Of a stretch of 64,000 bases of DNA, positions 48,738-58,100 are shown in pieces (within the stretch, counting starts at the first letter, position 1; each line of letters starts with the position of its first letter). Origin of the DNA: Salinimicrobium gaetbulicola (GTDB taxonomy: Bacteria > Bacteroidota > Bacteroidia > Flavobacteriales > Flavobacteriaceae). The notes under the pieces are model-generated. The model made no database searches and had not been told where the DNA came from. It saw only the letters and a list, made by a program, of their open reading frames with translations. Both the position numbers and the translations under genes were made by a program. The stretch spans positions 1,302,001 through 1,366,000 of the forward strand of contig NZ_JBHTJP010000032.1 in NCBI RefSeq assembly GCF_042676025.1. The letters are read 5' to 3'.

Positions 48738-49319
48738 TTATCTAAAGAAATATAAAAACAAAAACAGGTAAATCCATAGGGCATCAACAAAGTGCCAGTA
48801 AGTTGCACCCAGTTCTAAGCCAAGAGTTTGCCCTATTTGATAACGCTGTTTAAAATGGTTATAAATTAGGACAAAAAGGACCACAATACCTCCAGCAAGG
48901 TGTGCTAAATGCGCCAGCACCACCACATAAATGAAGGAAGTGGTCACCGTACTTTCACTTCCGGTAAAGTAATATCCATCAGCAATAAGAGCGCTAAAAC
49001 TTTCAAATTGCAGGTAAATAAATCCTACAGCCAACGCAAGGGTTGCCCACAAAAGAATAGTTGCATTCTTGCGATTTCCTTTCTTGACAGCTTTTTCAGC
49101 AAGAAAAATGGTAATACTGCTAAAAAGGATAACCAAAGTACTCCAGTAAAATGCGTTTGGAAGTTGAAGATCTGAGATCCAATCCGGTCTGTTCTTACTA
49201 ACCACGTAAGCACTTGTAAGCCCGGCAAACATCATAGCCATACTAATAATCCCAAACCACAGCATCATTTTCTTGGCGCGACCGGCTTTGTGTTCGTGTG
49301 TTCCTTGTGTTAAATCCAT
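48738..49319 (-). CDS. Haem-copper oxidase subunit III (short form)
   Basis: This 193-residue protein has five transmembrane helices and the subunit III motifs, with conserved His/Glu residues in VVLAHLAHLAGGIVVLF and YWHFVDALWIYLFLFLYF. It is the usual short bacterial length. It overlaps the ctaB stop by 10 bases and precedes the longer subunit III gene, so two different subunit III proteins come from one cluster. The catalytic subunits I and II are not in this window. Confidence 0.9.
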   Translation of the reverse strand: MDLTQGTHEHKAGRAKKMMLWFGIISMAMMFAGLTSAYVVSKNRPDWISDLQLPNAFYWSTLVILFSSITIFLAEKAVKKGNRKNATILLWATLALAVGFIYLQFESFSALIADGYYFTGSESTVTTSFIYVVVLAHLAHLAGGIVVLFVLIYNHFKQRYQIGQTLGLELGATYWHFVDALWIYLFLFLYFFR

Positions 49320-50212
49320 GTACGAATTAATTTATCTAAAACATATATTATTTGAAGCAAGGTGATATAAGACACACTTGCAAGCATTAACTTTTTGGCG
49401 GCTTTTGCATCCCTGTCACGATACAGCTTAATCGCGTAATACAACATTCCTAAGCCCAGTGCCAGTACGATCACTGCAGAATATGGCGTGATAAACAATT
49501 TACCAGTAACTCCGAAGACAGGAATAAGTGACACCAGAAGCGTCCAAACCGTGTACAGCACTATCTGAATCGCGGTGCCTTTATCTTTCTTCCCGGTTGG
49601 AAGCATGAAAAATCCTCCTTTGGCGTAATCATCATACAACCACCATCCAAGTGCCCAGAAATGCGGGAATTGCCAGAAGAACTGTATCATAAAAAGTGTC
49701 CCCGGCTCTATTCCGAAGTTACCCGTTGCCGCAACCCATCCCAACATAAAAGGGATGGCTCCCGGGATAGCCCCTACAAAAACCGAAAGCGGAGTCTTTG
49801 TCTTTAAAGGAGTATACACACTCACATATATAAAGATACTGATCGCTCCAAACATAGCTGTTCTGGGGTTGATCATATACAGGATCACCAATCCGAGTAT
49901 GGTTAGGAAACTGGCGATGAAAAAAGCAGTATTTACAGACATTCTTCCGGAAGGAACAGGCCTGTTGCGGGTCCTGTCCATCAAAAGATCCAGGTCCTTT
50001 TCAATTATCTGATTGTAAGCGTTTGAGGCGCCCACCAAACAATAACCACCTATTGCCAGCATTATTACCGTCAAAAGATCAATTGATTCTGCTCCTAAAA
50101 AGTAACCTGCCACCGAGGAAAAGACCACACTAACAGCAAGTCTCACCTTCGTGATCTCTTTTAGGTCTGAAATTAGAGAAACAGAAGAAGTATGTACACG
50201 GGTATTCTCCAA
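49310..50212 (-). CDS. ctaB: Protohaem IX farnesyltransferase (haem O synthase)
   Basis: This UbiA-family membrane prenyltransferase has about eight helices. The prenyl-diphosphate motif is NAYNQIIEKDLD (Asn/Asp-rich, first loop), followed by MDRTRNRPVPSGR; the second motif is DDYAKGGFFMLP. It converts haem B to haem O for the oxidase. A GTG at 50263 would add 17 residues but falls inside the -33 element of a perfect promoter, so the TTG at 50212 (ENTRVHTSS, 300 residues) is preferred. It leads the oxidase gene run. Confidence 0.92.
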   Translation of the reverse strand: MENTRVHTSSVSLISDLKEITKVRLAVSVVFSSVAGYFLGAESIDLLTVIMLAIGGYCLVGASNAYNQIIEKDLDLLMDRTRNRPVPSGRMSVNTAFFIASFLTILGLVILYMINPRTAMFGAISIFIYVSVYTPLKTKTPLSVFVGAIPGAIPFMLGWVAATGNFGIEPGTLFMIQFFWQFPHFWALGWWLYDDYAKGGFFMLPTGKKDKGTAIQIVLYTVWTLLVSLIPVFGVTGKLFITPYSAVIVLALGLGMLYYAIKLYRDRDAKAAKKLMLASVSYITLLQIIYVLDKLIRTWI

Positions 50213-50235
50213 AAAGGGTATTTTTTTAATTGGCG

Positions 50236-50265
50236 CAAAGATACTTCTAAATCTCTTTTTCACAA
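50236..50265 (-). promoter_or_regulatory. Promoter of the ctaB-cytochrome oxidase operon
   Basis: On the minus strand TTG (50265-50263), a spacer of 19 bases and TATCTTTG (50243-50236) give a perfect match to the Bacteroidota promoter. It decides the ctaB start, since the longer reading frame would begin inside the promoter. Confidence 0.65.
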
Positions 50266-50331
50266 GGAGATGGAAACGTTAATTTTTTAAGACAGAAAAA
50301 TCCGAATACTGAAAATCAGATATTTAAACAC

Positions 50332-52428
50332 CTAGTAGTCATAGTACCAGTTAAAGATATCGGTTCGAAGACCTATGTTCAGCCAATAAGTACTGTTATC
50401 AAAAACAGCGGGAGTATTGGTCTTAGCATCGAAATTGCGATAAATAAAACTTCCGAAGAATTTAAGATTGGTGACAGGATTTACGATATACCCTAACTCG
50501 GTTTCAGCGAAAAATGAGTTCACGGTATTACCCTGACCTATTTCAGCTGATTCAAAAGGACGATCTTCCTCTACCCTGTATATATTTCCGCCGTAATTCG
50601 CCATGTCTCCCGGCGTATTATAATCAAACCCTCTTTTCCCGTAGATCCCTTTAAAGCTTCCGTACATACGACCTTTCTTGTAGCGGGCGATCCCTACCAC
50701 TTCCTTGAAATTCGCTCCCCAAAAATGAGCCATTGACTGGTTTGTATGCCCGTAATTAAGGGTAATGGTATTATGAGAATAGGTATAAGGCCGCACCTGA
50801 TTGTATTCAAGCTGCAAATAAAGTTCAGGAACATTGAAGGCATTGAAATATTTAGCTCCCACCTGGAAACCGTGCTTGTTCTTCCAGCTGCCTTCACCTC
50901 CGAAAACGTCTACTGAAGAAAATTCGTCGATAAGCCATTGCCCGTAAGTAAGGAATTGGTCACTCCATTTGAATTTTCCGGTTAGCCCTATAATTGCATT
51001 CCCGGCCTGCGCCCCGGTAGAGAATTCGATGGCACGGTAAAAAATGATAGGATTAAGATAATTAAGATCAAAACCGCGATTGTTGTCATTTTCCCACATT
51101 ACCGATTCGAAAAAGCCAATATTCAGTCGCTTGGTAACATTGTAACTCAAATAATGATTGGCCATGAACTTGGTGCGATACGAGTCTTCCCCGGTAACCT
51201 CAGGTCTTACATCTCTTAGCGACATCCAGGTATTCGTGTATTTTATCTTCCAGAAAGTAGTGTTCAACTTAAAGAAAGGATAAGGCGAGGCATTATCGCT
51301 TAAAAGCAACGAACGATAGCCATCCCCAATAAAGTTCTTACCGTGACCGAACTGAAGATTAAAAAACTTGCTTGGACTGAATGACAAATATCCTTCGGCA
51401 ACCGGATAATCATATGCCTGACCCATAAAACCTTTCGCGATCCCTCTCCCCGGAATGATCGCAGCACCTTCGGTACCCGGCTTAATAGATTCCGCATAGC
51501 GATTGTAATAATCGGCAAACCTTCCCTGGTTTTCATATACTACCGAATAGAAATTGAATTTTTCTCCCAGCCCACCCTGAAAAATGGCTGCACGGGTATT
51601 ATTATAAGTTACATCGAGGTCACTTTCGAAATCTTTTCCCACCTGTACATCCAGTCCAAAATCGACTGTAAACCAGTAATCCTCCCCCTGAAACCTGAAG
51701 AGGTGCTCATTCCATAATTTTCTACCCAACCAGGAATCGGTTTGCTTGAAAAGCTTTTCATTTTCTGCCTCAAAGTCATAATACGGCTGCACCTCGCTAT
51801 AAACGAAAGGTTTTGAAGCCGAATGGAAATTGGTTCCTACCCGGTTCACCTCATCATCGAATCTGCTGTATAATTCATGAGATAAAGGAATGTTGATCTC
51901 ACTGGAAGCCCTTCTATTGGTAATTTGCAAAGTCTTTATAGAATCATATTCATTTACCGCCTTTTGAAGAGAGGGTTTATCTGAACTCTCCAGCCTCTCT
52001 ACGGTCACTTCCTCCCAACTATTTTGATCTAAAGGAACCCTAAGCGGCATCCTGAAATGCATATTGATAGCCCTGCTATTGTAAGTAGCAGGATCGATCT
52101 TTGGCAGGGTCGTAAAAACCCTTTTCACCTCTTCTTTCAATTCCTGATAAGGCGCATCTACATAGATCACCCCAAAATTCCCTTCGCGATCCACTTCAAA
52201 AAGCACCACCAATTCGCCCTTGAACTTATCCTGCAACACTACCTCGGGAACCTGAAATTCCTGAATCACTTTCTTCTTAAATGTATTTATAAAGCACGAT
52301 TCTTCCCGATCAAAGTCTATTCTCTGACACTCCTCAAAAACCGGAAATCTTTCATGGTCACCCACAAAGGTTTGAGAATTAGAAACAAATGAAAAAAGTA
52401 AAAATAGTAGCAGATGGAACTTCTTCAT
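50332..52428 (-). CDS. RemB-like outer-membrane protein with N-terminal TonB C-terminal-like domain
   Basis: This 698-residue protein has a signal peptide ending SFVSNSQ. Residues about 28-133 resemble the Bacteroidota TonB C-terminal domain, including PVFEEC (Cys34) and a second Cys at 45 and LVVLFEVDREGNFG; a linker leads to a long barrel-like C-terminal region (about 230-698) rich in aromatic strands and ending NWYYDY. The overall form recalls RemB, a mobile surface gliding protein of Flavobacterium johnsoniae, and Wzi-like barrels. It lies beside two tonB genes that carry the same domain. Family membership is moderate; the TonB-like domain is clear by motif. Confidence 0.65.
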   Translation of the reverse strand: MKKFHLLLFLLFSFVSNSQTFVGDHERFPVFEECQRIDFDREESCFINTFKKKVIQEFQVPEVVLQDKFKGELVVLFEVDREGNFGVIYVDAPYQELKEEVKRVFTTLPKIDPATYNSRAINMHFRMPLRVPLDQNSWEEVTVERLESSDKPSLQKAVNEYDSIKTLQITNRRASSEINIPLSHELYSRFDDEVNRVGTNFHSASKPFVYSEVQPYYDFEAENEKLFKQTDSWLGRKLWNEHLFRFQGEDYWFTVDFGLDVQVGKDFESDLDVTYNNTRAAIFQGGLGEKFNFYSVVYENQGRFADYYNRYAESIKPGTEGAAIIPGRGIAKGFMGQAYDYPVAEGYLSFSPSKFFNLQFGHGKNFIGDGYRSLLLSDNASPYPFFKLNTTFWKIKYTNTWMSLRDVRPEVTGEDSYRTKFMANHYLSYNVTKRLNIGFFESVMWENDNNRGFDLNYLNPIIFYRAIEFSTGAQAGNAIIGLTGKFKWSDQFLTYGQWLIDEFSSVDVFGGEGSWKNKHGFQVGAKYFNAFNVPELYLQLEYNQVRPYTYSHNTITLNYGHTNQSMAHFWGANFKEVVGIARYKKGRMYGSFKGIYGKRGFDYNTPGDMANYGGNIYRVEEDRPFESAEIGQGNTVNSFFAETELGYIVNPVTNLKFFGSFIYRNFDAKTNTPAVFDNSTYWLNIGLRTDIFNWYYDY

Positions 52429-52539
52429 AACTTGAAGGATGCAGGTTGAATTAGGTGTGGGAAAGATACCAATTTTTAAGAAAGTTCTTACTTTCTGCGG
52501 AAAAATCCTTCTTTAAACAAACCTTTTAAAACCAGAATA

Positions 52540-52558
52540 CCCGCTATAAAAAGCGGGC
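52540..52558 (-). terminator. Possible weak terminator after the first TonB gene
   Basis: CCCGCT and AGCGGG flank an A-rich loop, 21 bases past the tonB stop on the minus strand. The T run is weak, so termination may be partial. Confidence 0.45.
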
Positions 52559-52578
52559 ATCCTGTTTATGTAAAAAAT

Positions 52579-53298
52579 TTAATTCTGAATTCTAAATGTT
52601 ATCGGCAACATATACAAGACGCCAACCGGTCTTCCCTGCTGCTTGCCGGGTTGCATTTCGGGCAATGTCCTGACCACGCGAATGGCTTCTTCCTCTAAAA
52701 GCGGATGAGGACCTCTTGCCCCCAGAACCTTCACTGTTCCATCGGGCTGAATTTTAAAATTCACATAGATCTTATGAACCCCGGAAAGACCTAATTCCGA
52801 ACCCAAAGAAATATCAAACTTTCGCCCTACGATCTTCTGAATTTTCCCGCTCATGCATTTCATTCGTTCATTATTAGAGCTGAGATTTTCACAACCTGGA
52901 AATACAGGAACTTCTTCTACTGCCATTATAGAATAATCGTCAACCGGCTCTTCAGGATCAACCACAACGATATCTTCAACAGGAACTTCCTTCCCTTCCC
53001 ATGATTCGGTAGAGGCTATAAGAGTTTCCTTTACGGGCTCATCGTTATCTATCACTTCAGGTGCTTCAACCACTTCTTTCGGAATTTCAGGTAACTTCGG
53101 TTCTTTCAAAACAGTTATAGGGATATCTATTTCAGTAAAAGGATCAGGATCATTAATATCATCCACACCTGGCTCTTGATTATAGGCCTTCCATTCCAGG
53201 GCCTGCCAGACAAAAAACAGGACGAGGATCAACCCTATTTGAAAATAGAGGATACTTTTCCTTGAAACATCGGCACTCTTGTTTTTCTTGGTTTCCAT
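52579..53298 (-). CDS. Energy transducer TonB (without poly-proline linker)
   Basis: This 239-residue protein has an N-terminal transmembrane helix (about 15-35, preceded by the basic KKNKSADVSRKS), a periplasmic acidic linker, and a TonB C-terminal domain (about 128-239) with PVFPGC (Cys136) and Cys148. TonB couples the inner-membrane proton gradient to outer-membrane receptors. Unlike its neighbour at 53546-54271 it lacks a proline run, though the two are close paralogues throughout. No exbBD genes are nearby. Confidence 0.9.
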   Translation of the reverse strand: METKKNKSADVSRKSILYFQIGLILVLFFVWQALEWKAYNQEPGVDDINDPDPFTEIDIPITVLKEPKLPEIPKEVVEAPEVIDNDEPVKETLIASTESWEGKEVPVEDIVVVDPEEPVDDYSIMAVEEVPVFPGCENLSSNNERMKCMSGKIQKIVGRKFDISLGSELGLSGVHKIYVNFKIQPDGTVKVLGARGPHPLLEEEAIRVVRTLPEMQPGKQQGRPVGVLYMLPITFRIQN

Positions 53299-53545
53299 AA
53301 TTAAGTATTTAAAAGTTAATCTTATTCACAGTTTGGAAACCCCTGCTGGTTACGGCATAAAATCAAAAACAGGAAGGTTACTAATCAAAAACCAACAAGT
53401 ATGCCTAAAATCTAACATTTAAATAAATTTTTAATATTTACATTAAAAAAACCATATCTTATTAACCATAAAACAAAATCATTGTAAAAAAAGCACAAAA
53501 AAAACCCGCACAATGTGCGGGTTTCATATTTAGATAAGCCTTCGC
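53299..53545. other. Longest intergenic gap, between the two tonB genes
   Basis: This 247-base AT-rich stretch separates the tonB paralogues. Apart from the terminator at 53496-53523 I see no convincing promoter box, RNA gene or repeat in it. Confidence 0.5.
53496..53523 (-). terminator. Rho-independent terminator after the second TonB gene
   Basis: AAACCCGCAC and GTGCGGGTTT form a 10-bp perfect stem with a 3-base loop, followed on the minus strand by eight T residues, 22 bases past the tonB stop. Confidence 0.85.
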
Positions 53546-54271
53546 TTAGTCTTGTACTCTAAAGGTAATAGGAAGGGAGTAAAGTACCCCAACCGCTTTT
53601 CCACGTTGTTTACCAGGTTGCATTTTAGGCAACATGTTCACAACACGTTCAGCTTCTTGTTTTAAACGAGGGTGCGGTGCACGAGCCCCAAGAACTGTCA
53701 CATCACCATTTTTCTCAATTCTAAACTGAACATAAATTCTGTTGATTCCGGTAAGACCAAGATCACTACCTAGACCTGTATCGAATCTTCTGTTCACGAA
53801 GTCGTTGATCTTTTCACTCATACAGTCTTTACGCTCCTGGTTGTTTCTTTTGCTTTCACAACCCGGGAAGATTGGCACATCCTCAATAACTGCAAACGGA
53901 ACATCCCCAATTTCTTCTTCTTCTTCAACAACCTCAACTTCTTCTACTTCTACGATCTCTTCCTGATTGGTTTCTGTAGACTCAATAATGGTCTCTTCAA
54001 CTTCTTCTTCATCTTCCACAACCTCGATCACTTCAGGAGCTGGCGGTGGTGGCGGTGGTGGCGGCGGTGGTGTATTTTGAAGTTCGGTAATTGGCACATC
54101 TTCCTCCTCAAAAGCATCCATATCTACCATCCCGGTATCAATAGCTTCTTTATCGTAGGTTTTCCACTCAATTGCCCTCCATGTAATAAACAGCATCAAT
54201 ATCATTCCAATCTGGAAGAACAGGATACTTCTCCTGGACAAATCAGCTTTTGGGTTTTTCTTGGGTTTCAT
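53546..54271 (-). CDS. Energy transducer TonB with poly-proline linker
   Basis: This 241-residue protein has a transmembrane helix at about 15-36, then a run of ten prolines (68-77), an acidic stretch of about 45 residues (Glu/Val-rich), and a TonB C-terminal domain with PIFPGC (Cys138) and Cys150. The proline run and acidic linker let it span the periplasm. The paralogue 247 bases downstream keeps the same ends but not the proline run. It follows vanZ after 33 bases. Confidence 0.93.
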   Translation of the reverse strand: MKPKKNPKADLSRRSILFFQIGMILMLFITWRAIEWKTYDKEAIDTGMVDMDAFEEEDVPITELQNTPPPPPPPPPPAPEVIEVVEDEEEVEETIIESTETNQEEIVEVEEVEVVEEEEEIGDVPFAVIEDVPIFPGCESKRNNQERKDCMSEKINDFVNRRFDTGLGSDLGLTGINRIYVQFRIEKNGDVTVLGARAPHPRLKQEAERVVNMLPKMQPGKQRGKAVGVLYSLPITFRVQD

Positions 54272-54304
54272 AATTCCGTTTTAATTATAGGTTGGCTAAA
54301 ATAA

Positions 54305-54721
54305 TTAATTTTTAATAAAAAATAAATTAATCTTAGCTTTTAACCTGATTAGAGAATCCTTTAGTAGCCACACTGCAATTCCCGCTATAATCACCCCTAT
54401 ACTATTCGCTAAAATGTCGAAAAAATCGAGTTCGCGGTAACTGGTTAACCTGTCTTGAAGCACCTCAATAAAAATGCCAAATACTATCGCAGCACTACAA
54501 ACGATCAGTATCTTGGGAAAAAGCACTTTTTCATTATAGTTATAGATCACAAAGAACAGCCATAAAAGCCCGAGCCCAAAATAAGCTCCTCCGTGCATGA
54601 CCTTATCACTAATTCCCAATTCCGGAACAGCGGTATTGGCAAGATTGATCAAAGACAAGTAAACAATCGCAAGGGTATAAACCAATGCGGGAATAAAAAA
54701 CAGTAGTTTAGCCTTCAACAA
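54305..54721 (-). CDS. VanZ family membrane protein
   Basis: This 138-residue protein has four transmembrane helices (about 7-25, 45-62, 70-90, 105-128) and the VanZ-like conserved stretch SDKVMHGGAYFGLGLLWLF with GIFIEVLQDRL. VanZ proteins relate to teicoplanin resistance in some Gram-positive bacteria, but in general the function is unknown. The start is a TTG at 54721 (or the next codon, also TTG), overlapping gcvH by 14 bases, so it depends on gcvH translation. Confidence 0.85.
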   Translation of the reverse strand: MLKAKLLFFIPALVYTLAIVYLSLINLANTAVPELGISDKVMHGGAYFGLGLLWLFFVIYNYNEKVLFPKILIVCSAAIVFGIFIEVLQDRLTSYRELDFFDILANSIGVIIAGIAVWLLKDSLIRLKAKINLFFIKN

Positions 54722-55088
54722 CTTCTGTATATTCCTCTGCGCTTAAAAGGTCTTCTAGTTCAGACGCATCACTGAATTTAATTTTCACCATCCATCCTTC
54801 ACCATAAGGATCTGTATTCACCTTTTCAGGCTCATCTTCAAGGCTTTCATTGAACTCGATGATTTCTCCTGAAAGTGGTGCGAAAAGATCAGATACAGTT
54901 TTCACTGCTTCAACAGTACCAAAAACCTCTTCTCTAGCTAAGGTTTCATCAACTGTCTCAACCTCTACATATACAATATCACCTAATTCACCCTGAGCAA
55001 AATCGGTAATACCAACTGTAGCCACATCACCCTCAATTTTCACCCATTCGTGATCATTGGTGTACTTTAAATCTTTTGGAATCTTCAT
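54708..55088 (-). CDS. gcvH: Glycine cleavage system protein H
   Basis: This 126-residue lipoyl-carrier protein has the lipoylation site Lys63 in TVEAVKTVSD, inside the hammerhead barrel (DIVYVEVE before, APLSGEIIEFN after). It shuttles the methylamine group of glycine between the P, T and L proteins. No gcvP or gcvT lies nearby. It has its own perfect promoter 21 bases upstream and is coupled to vanZ. The length is normal. Confidence 0.96.
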   Translation of the reverse strand: MKIPKDLKYTNDHEWVKIEGDVATVGITDFAQGELGDIVYVEVETVDETLAREEVFGTVEAVKTVSDLFAPLSGEIIEFNESLEDEPEKVNTDPYGEGWMVKIKFSDASELEDLLSAEEYTEVVEG

Positions 55089-55108
55089 TGGTTAATTATT
55101 TATTAGAG

Positions 55109-55138
55109 CAAAGTTAATTTTTTAATTGTTCTCGTCAA
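55109..55138 (-). promoter_or_regulatory. Promoter of gcvH-vanZ
   Basis: On the minus strand TTG (55138-55136), exactly 19 bases, and TAACTTTG (55116-55109) match the Bacteroidota promoter. The gcvH ATG is 20 bases downstream. It lies in the 60-base gap behind sprA. Confidence 0.65.
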
Positions 55139-55148
55139 ACAGCATTTG

Positions 55149-58100
55149 TTAATTTCCGAAGTTATAGCGCAAAGTAATTCCAGACCTGATAGTGGTTTGA
55201 GGGAATGCAGTAGAAATTGCGTATTCCGAAAAACTATGATCGTAATAAACTAATGCAGTCAGGTTCTTCGAAAGCGCATAATCTGCTGTGAAATTGATCG
55301 CCCATATATCCTGCCCGGCTGTCACCTGGTTATTCTGAATATCTAAATATCGAATGATGGTTTCATTATGACGGAATGAAACATCAGCCTTAAAATTAAG
55401 GTCACTGCTCAAAATTCGCTGTTTACCCCCCACCGTGGTAGTGAATTTCAAATCTTTGATCCTATACCCCAATCCTAAGGTATATTGATTTCCACTGATC
55501 TCGGTAAGCAGATTGTTATCGAAGCTCAAAGACAGGGCACGATCTTTTTGAACATCGGCCAGGATCTTTACAGAATTATTCATTTCCAGATCTACACGAA
55601 TCAACGGACTAAACTGCTCGGTCAAATTTATATTAGAATACAACACTTCACTTTTATAATTCCCGGCCTGATCCTGCTCCAAAGGATTTTCAGGATCATA
55701 ATCCAGATTAGTCTGAAACTGGTTGATGGTATAACCCGAATTATAGCCGTGATTTACAGAGAAACGTTTAAAGTTCTTTTTGAACCACGGAAGACGCATT
55801 AGTCCGGTGTATTTCAAATTCCAGTTTGGAAGCGGAAAATCCCTGAAGGCATCAAGCTTTATTTTATCTGGATCGCTTCCTGAGTAAGCAGCAAGAAAAG
55901 CTGGAAGCAACACATTCTGACTGGTTTTTCCATATCCTACCGGGTAACCGTCTGCATCGGTATTATTAGGATCAAATCCATTTGCTTCTGCCAGACGGCG
56001 AGCAATGGTCAATCTATTTTCCCTGAATTCCTGGAATACCGCTGAAGATTCGGCCGTACTTTCACTAAAGGCTGTCCCTAATAAAATAGTTGAAATATTG
56101 AAGTTTCCGAAGGTAACCGGGGTGAGCGGCATATACTCCCCGTTTGTGACCCGGTAGTTTTCAGAAAAAGTTTCCGAATACATCCTTCCTGCACTCAGTT
56201 CAACCGTAAGGTCAGGAATGAAAGAAAGACTCGCGTTAATTCCTAACTGATCGTTCTCGACCTCGGTATACTGCTGGTTAAAATCCTGGTATAACGTAAG
56301 CCAACCTTTTCTGGCCGCGAGGTATCTTATCTCCTCCTGGCTTCCCAAAGTAAATCCTACAGTGGGTTTCCAGGTCCCCAAAAAGCCAATATCATTGGTA
56401 TACCCCGGAAGATAGATCCCGTTGTTCTTTTGATAGTTCACCTGGATCTTCTTGATCGCAGTCACCAGACCTATAAAGGTGTTATAAGATTTATCCCCGG
56501 CACTCAACCCAGTTTCTTCTTGCTGTGCCCCCTCTTCCTTTTTAGAGTTCAAGGTCGGAACATTTCGGCTTCTCTCTTCGATTGTCTTGCCGGCCTGCTC
56601 CTTTGTTTTCTTTTTAAGCCCAATATAATCGTACAGCGTCTGCATTTCAAGATTCGCATTGATCTTGTGAGAATTTGAATTCTGCACACTATTTCCAAGA
56701 TCGGGAATATCTTCTAAAAACCGGAAGATCTCAGAACCCCTTTCCCACTGGAAGTTCCCTGTATAAGAATACGTAGCTTTTATGAAATCCAGCGCTGGCA
56801 CTTTTGAAAAAGGCAGCTCATAATTCAGCTGAAGAGATTGAAAATGCTGATTTGGGATCCCGGTATTGAAGAACCCTTCCCAAATATCGGTTGTAGTGTC
56901 AGGGACATTCTCCTCATCCAGATAATTTCGCACGATCCTGTTAGTAGAGGAATTGAAGTTCAGGCTAAGACTTTTCGTGAAATTGTAATTAATAGTGTAC
57001 TGCCAGTCAAAAAGGAAATTTCGCTGGTACAGGGTTGGTATCCCGTTCAGGAATCCCGGCGGAAGATTGATCTCCCTGAAAGTCTGCTCATTGTACTGCC
57101 TGAAAATGGTAGAACCGGCCGAAATATTTGTTGGCAACAGGTTAAAATTAAAATCTTTAAGTAAAGCGAAATAAGCACTGCTGTCTAAAGCCTTTACGTT
57201 TTTTAGAGGTTCGATCGTGATAGGCGCAAAAGTATAATCATAAGTAGCGCCCAATCGCACGTTCTGGTCAAAAGCTTCCTCGATCTCGAAATCGCGGTGA
57301 TCAATTTGGTTATAACTGGCTGCAACCGTAAAGTTCTCAATGTCATACGGCATGGGCTTGGACTCACCTACCCGCTCTTTACGAAGCCCAATTACATTTA
57401 TACTCTGTCTCTTGGTATAATCCTCTGCCCGTTCCTTCAATTCTTCTTTTCTTTCGGAAGTAGCAGCATTATCAAGCAAGGTTTCCAATTCAAGATCCAG
57501 ATATTCGGGATCGTATTTGGGAGTTATCAACTCCTCACCAATACTATAACTCACCGGTATCTTCACTCCCCATTTCTGCGGAAGTAATTGCCCCATATTT
57601 ACATTGCTCACAAAATCATACTGCTGCAGATCTTCACGGCTTCTTTGGTTTGGTCCCTGTTCAAGGGCGCCAAAACCTACCGTACTTCTTCTTCCGGTAG
57701 CCGAAACATTTGCAAAATCAGCGATGTTGGCATCCATATTGACGATCGCGGCCCAGCCACCTTCATTGTTAAGGTCTGAAAGTCTTAATTCATTGAACCA
57801 TACTTCCCCGCAAAGATCTCTCGAATCAGAATCCGGAAGGCCATTTTTGAGTCCCAGCATCAGCATTCTGATATTTCCGAAACTAGGATTCCCTTTGATT
57901 CCAATTCGCAAATCCCCCATGTCATAAGGATCTCCGTCGTTGACCGGTGTACCATCCTCACTAAAGAAATTGAGTTCCGTAGAAACATAGGTAGGATCCC
58001 CTATCACTTTTGCTTTTATCTCCTGAAGCAATTCCAGCGGCAGTTTCAAAAAGTTCTCTTCCGGCCAGATCTCGCTTGCACTTACAGCCCCAAATTGGGT

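Noticed and set aside
53742..53966. Ser/Thr-rich open frame opposite the second tonB gene.
   Set aside because: It mirrors the Glu/Val-rich linker of TonB and has no start signal or homology pattern of its own.
54011..54070. Tandem repeat in the tonB gene (GGTGGC-type units).
   Set aside because: It simply encodes the proline run of TonB and is not an independent repeat element.
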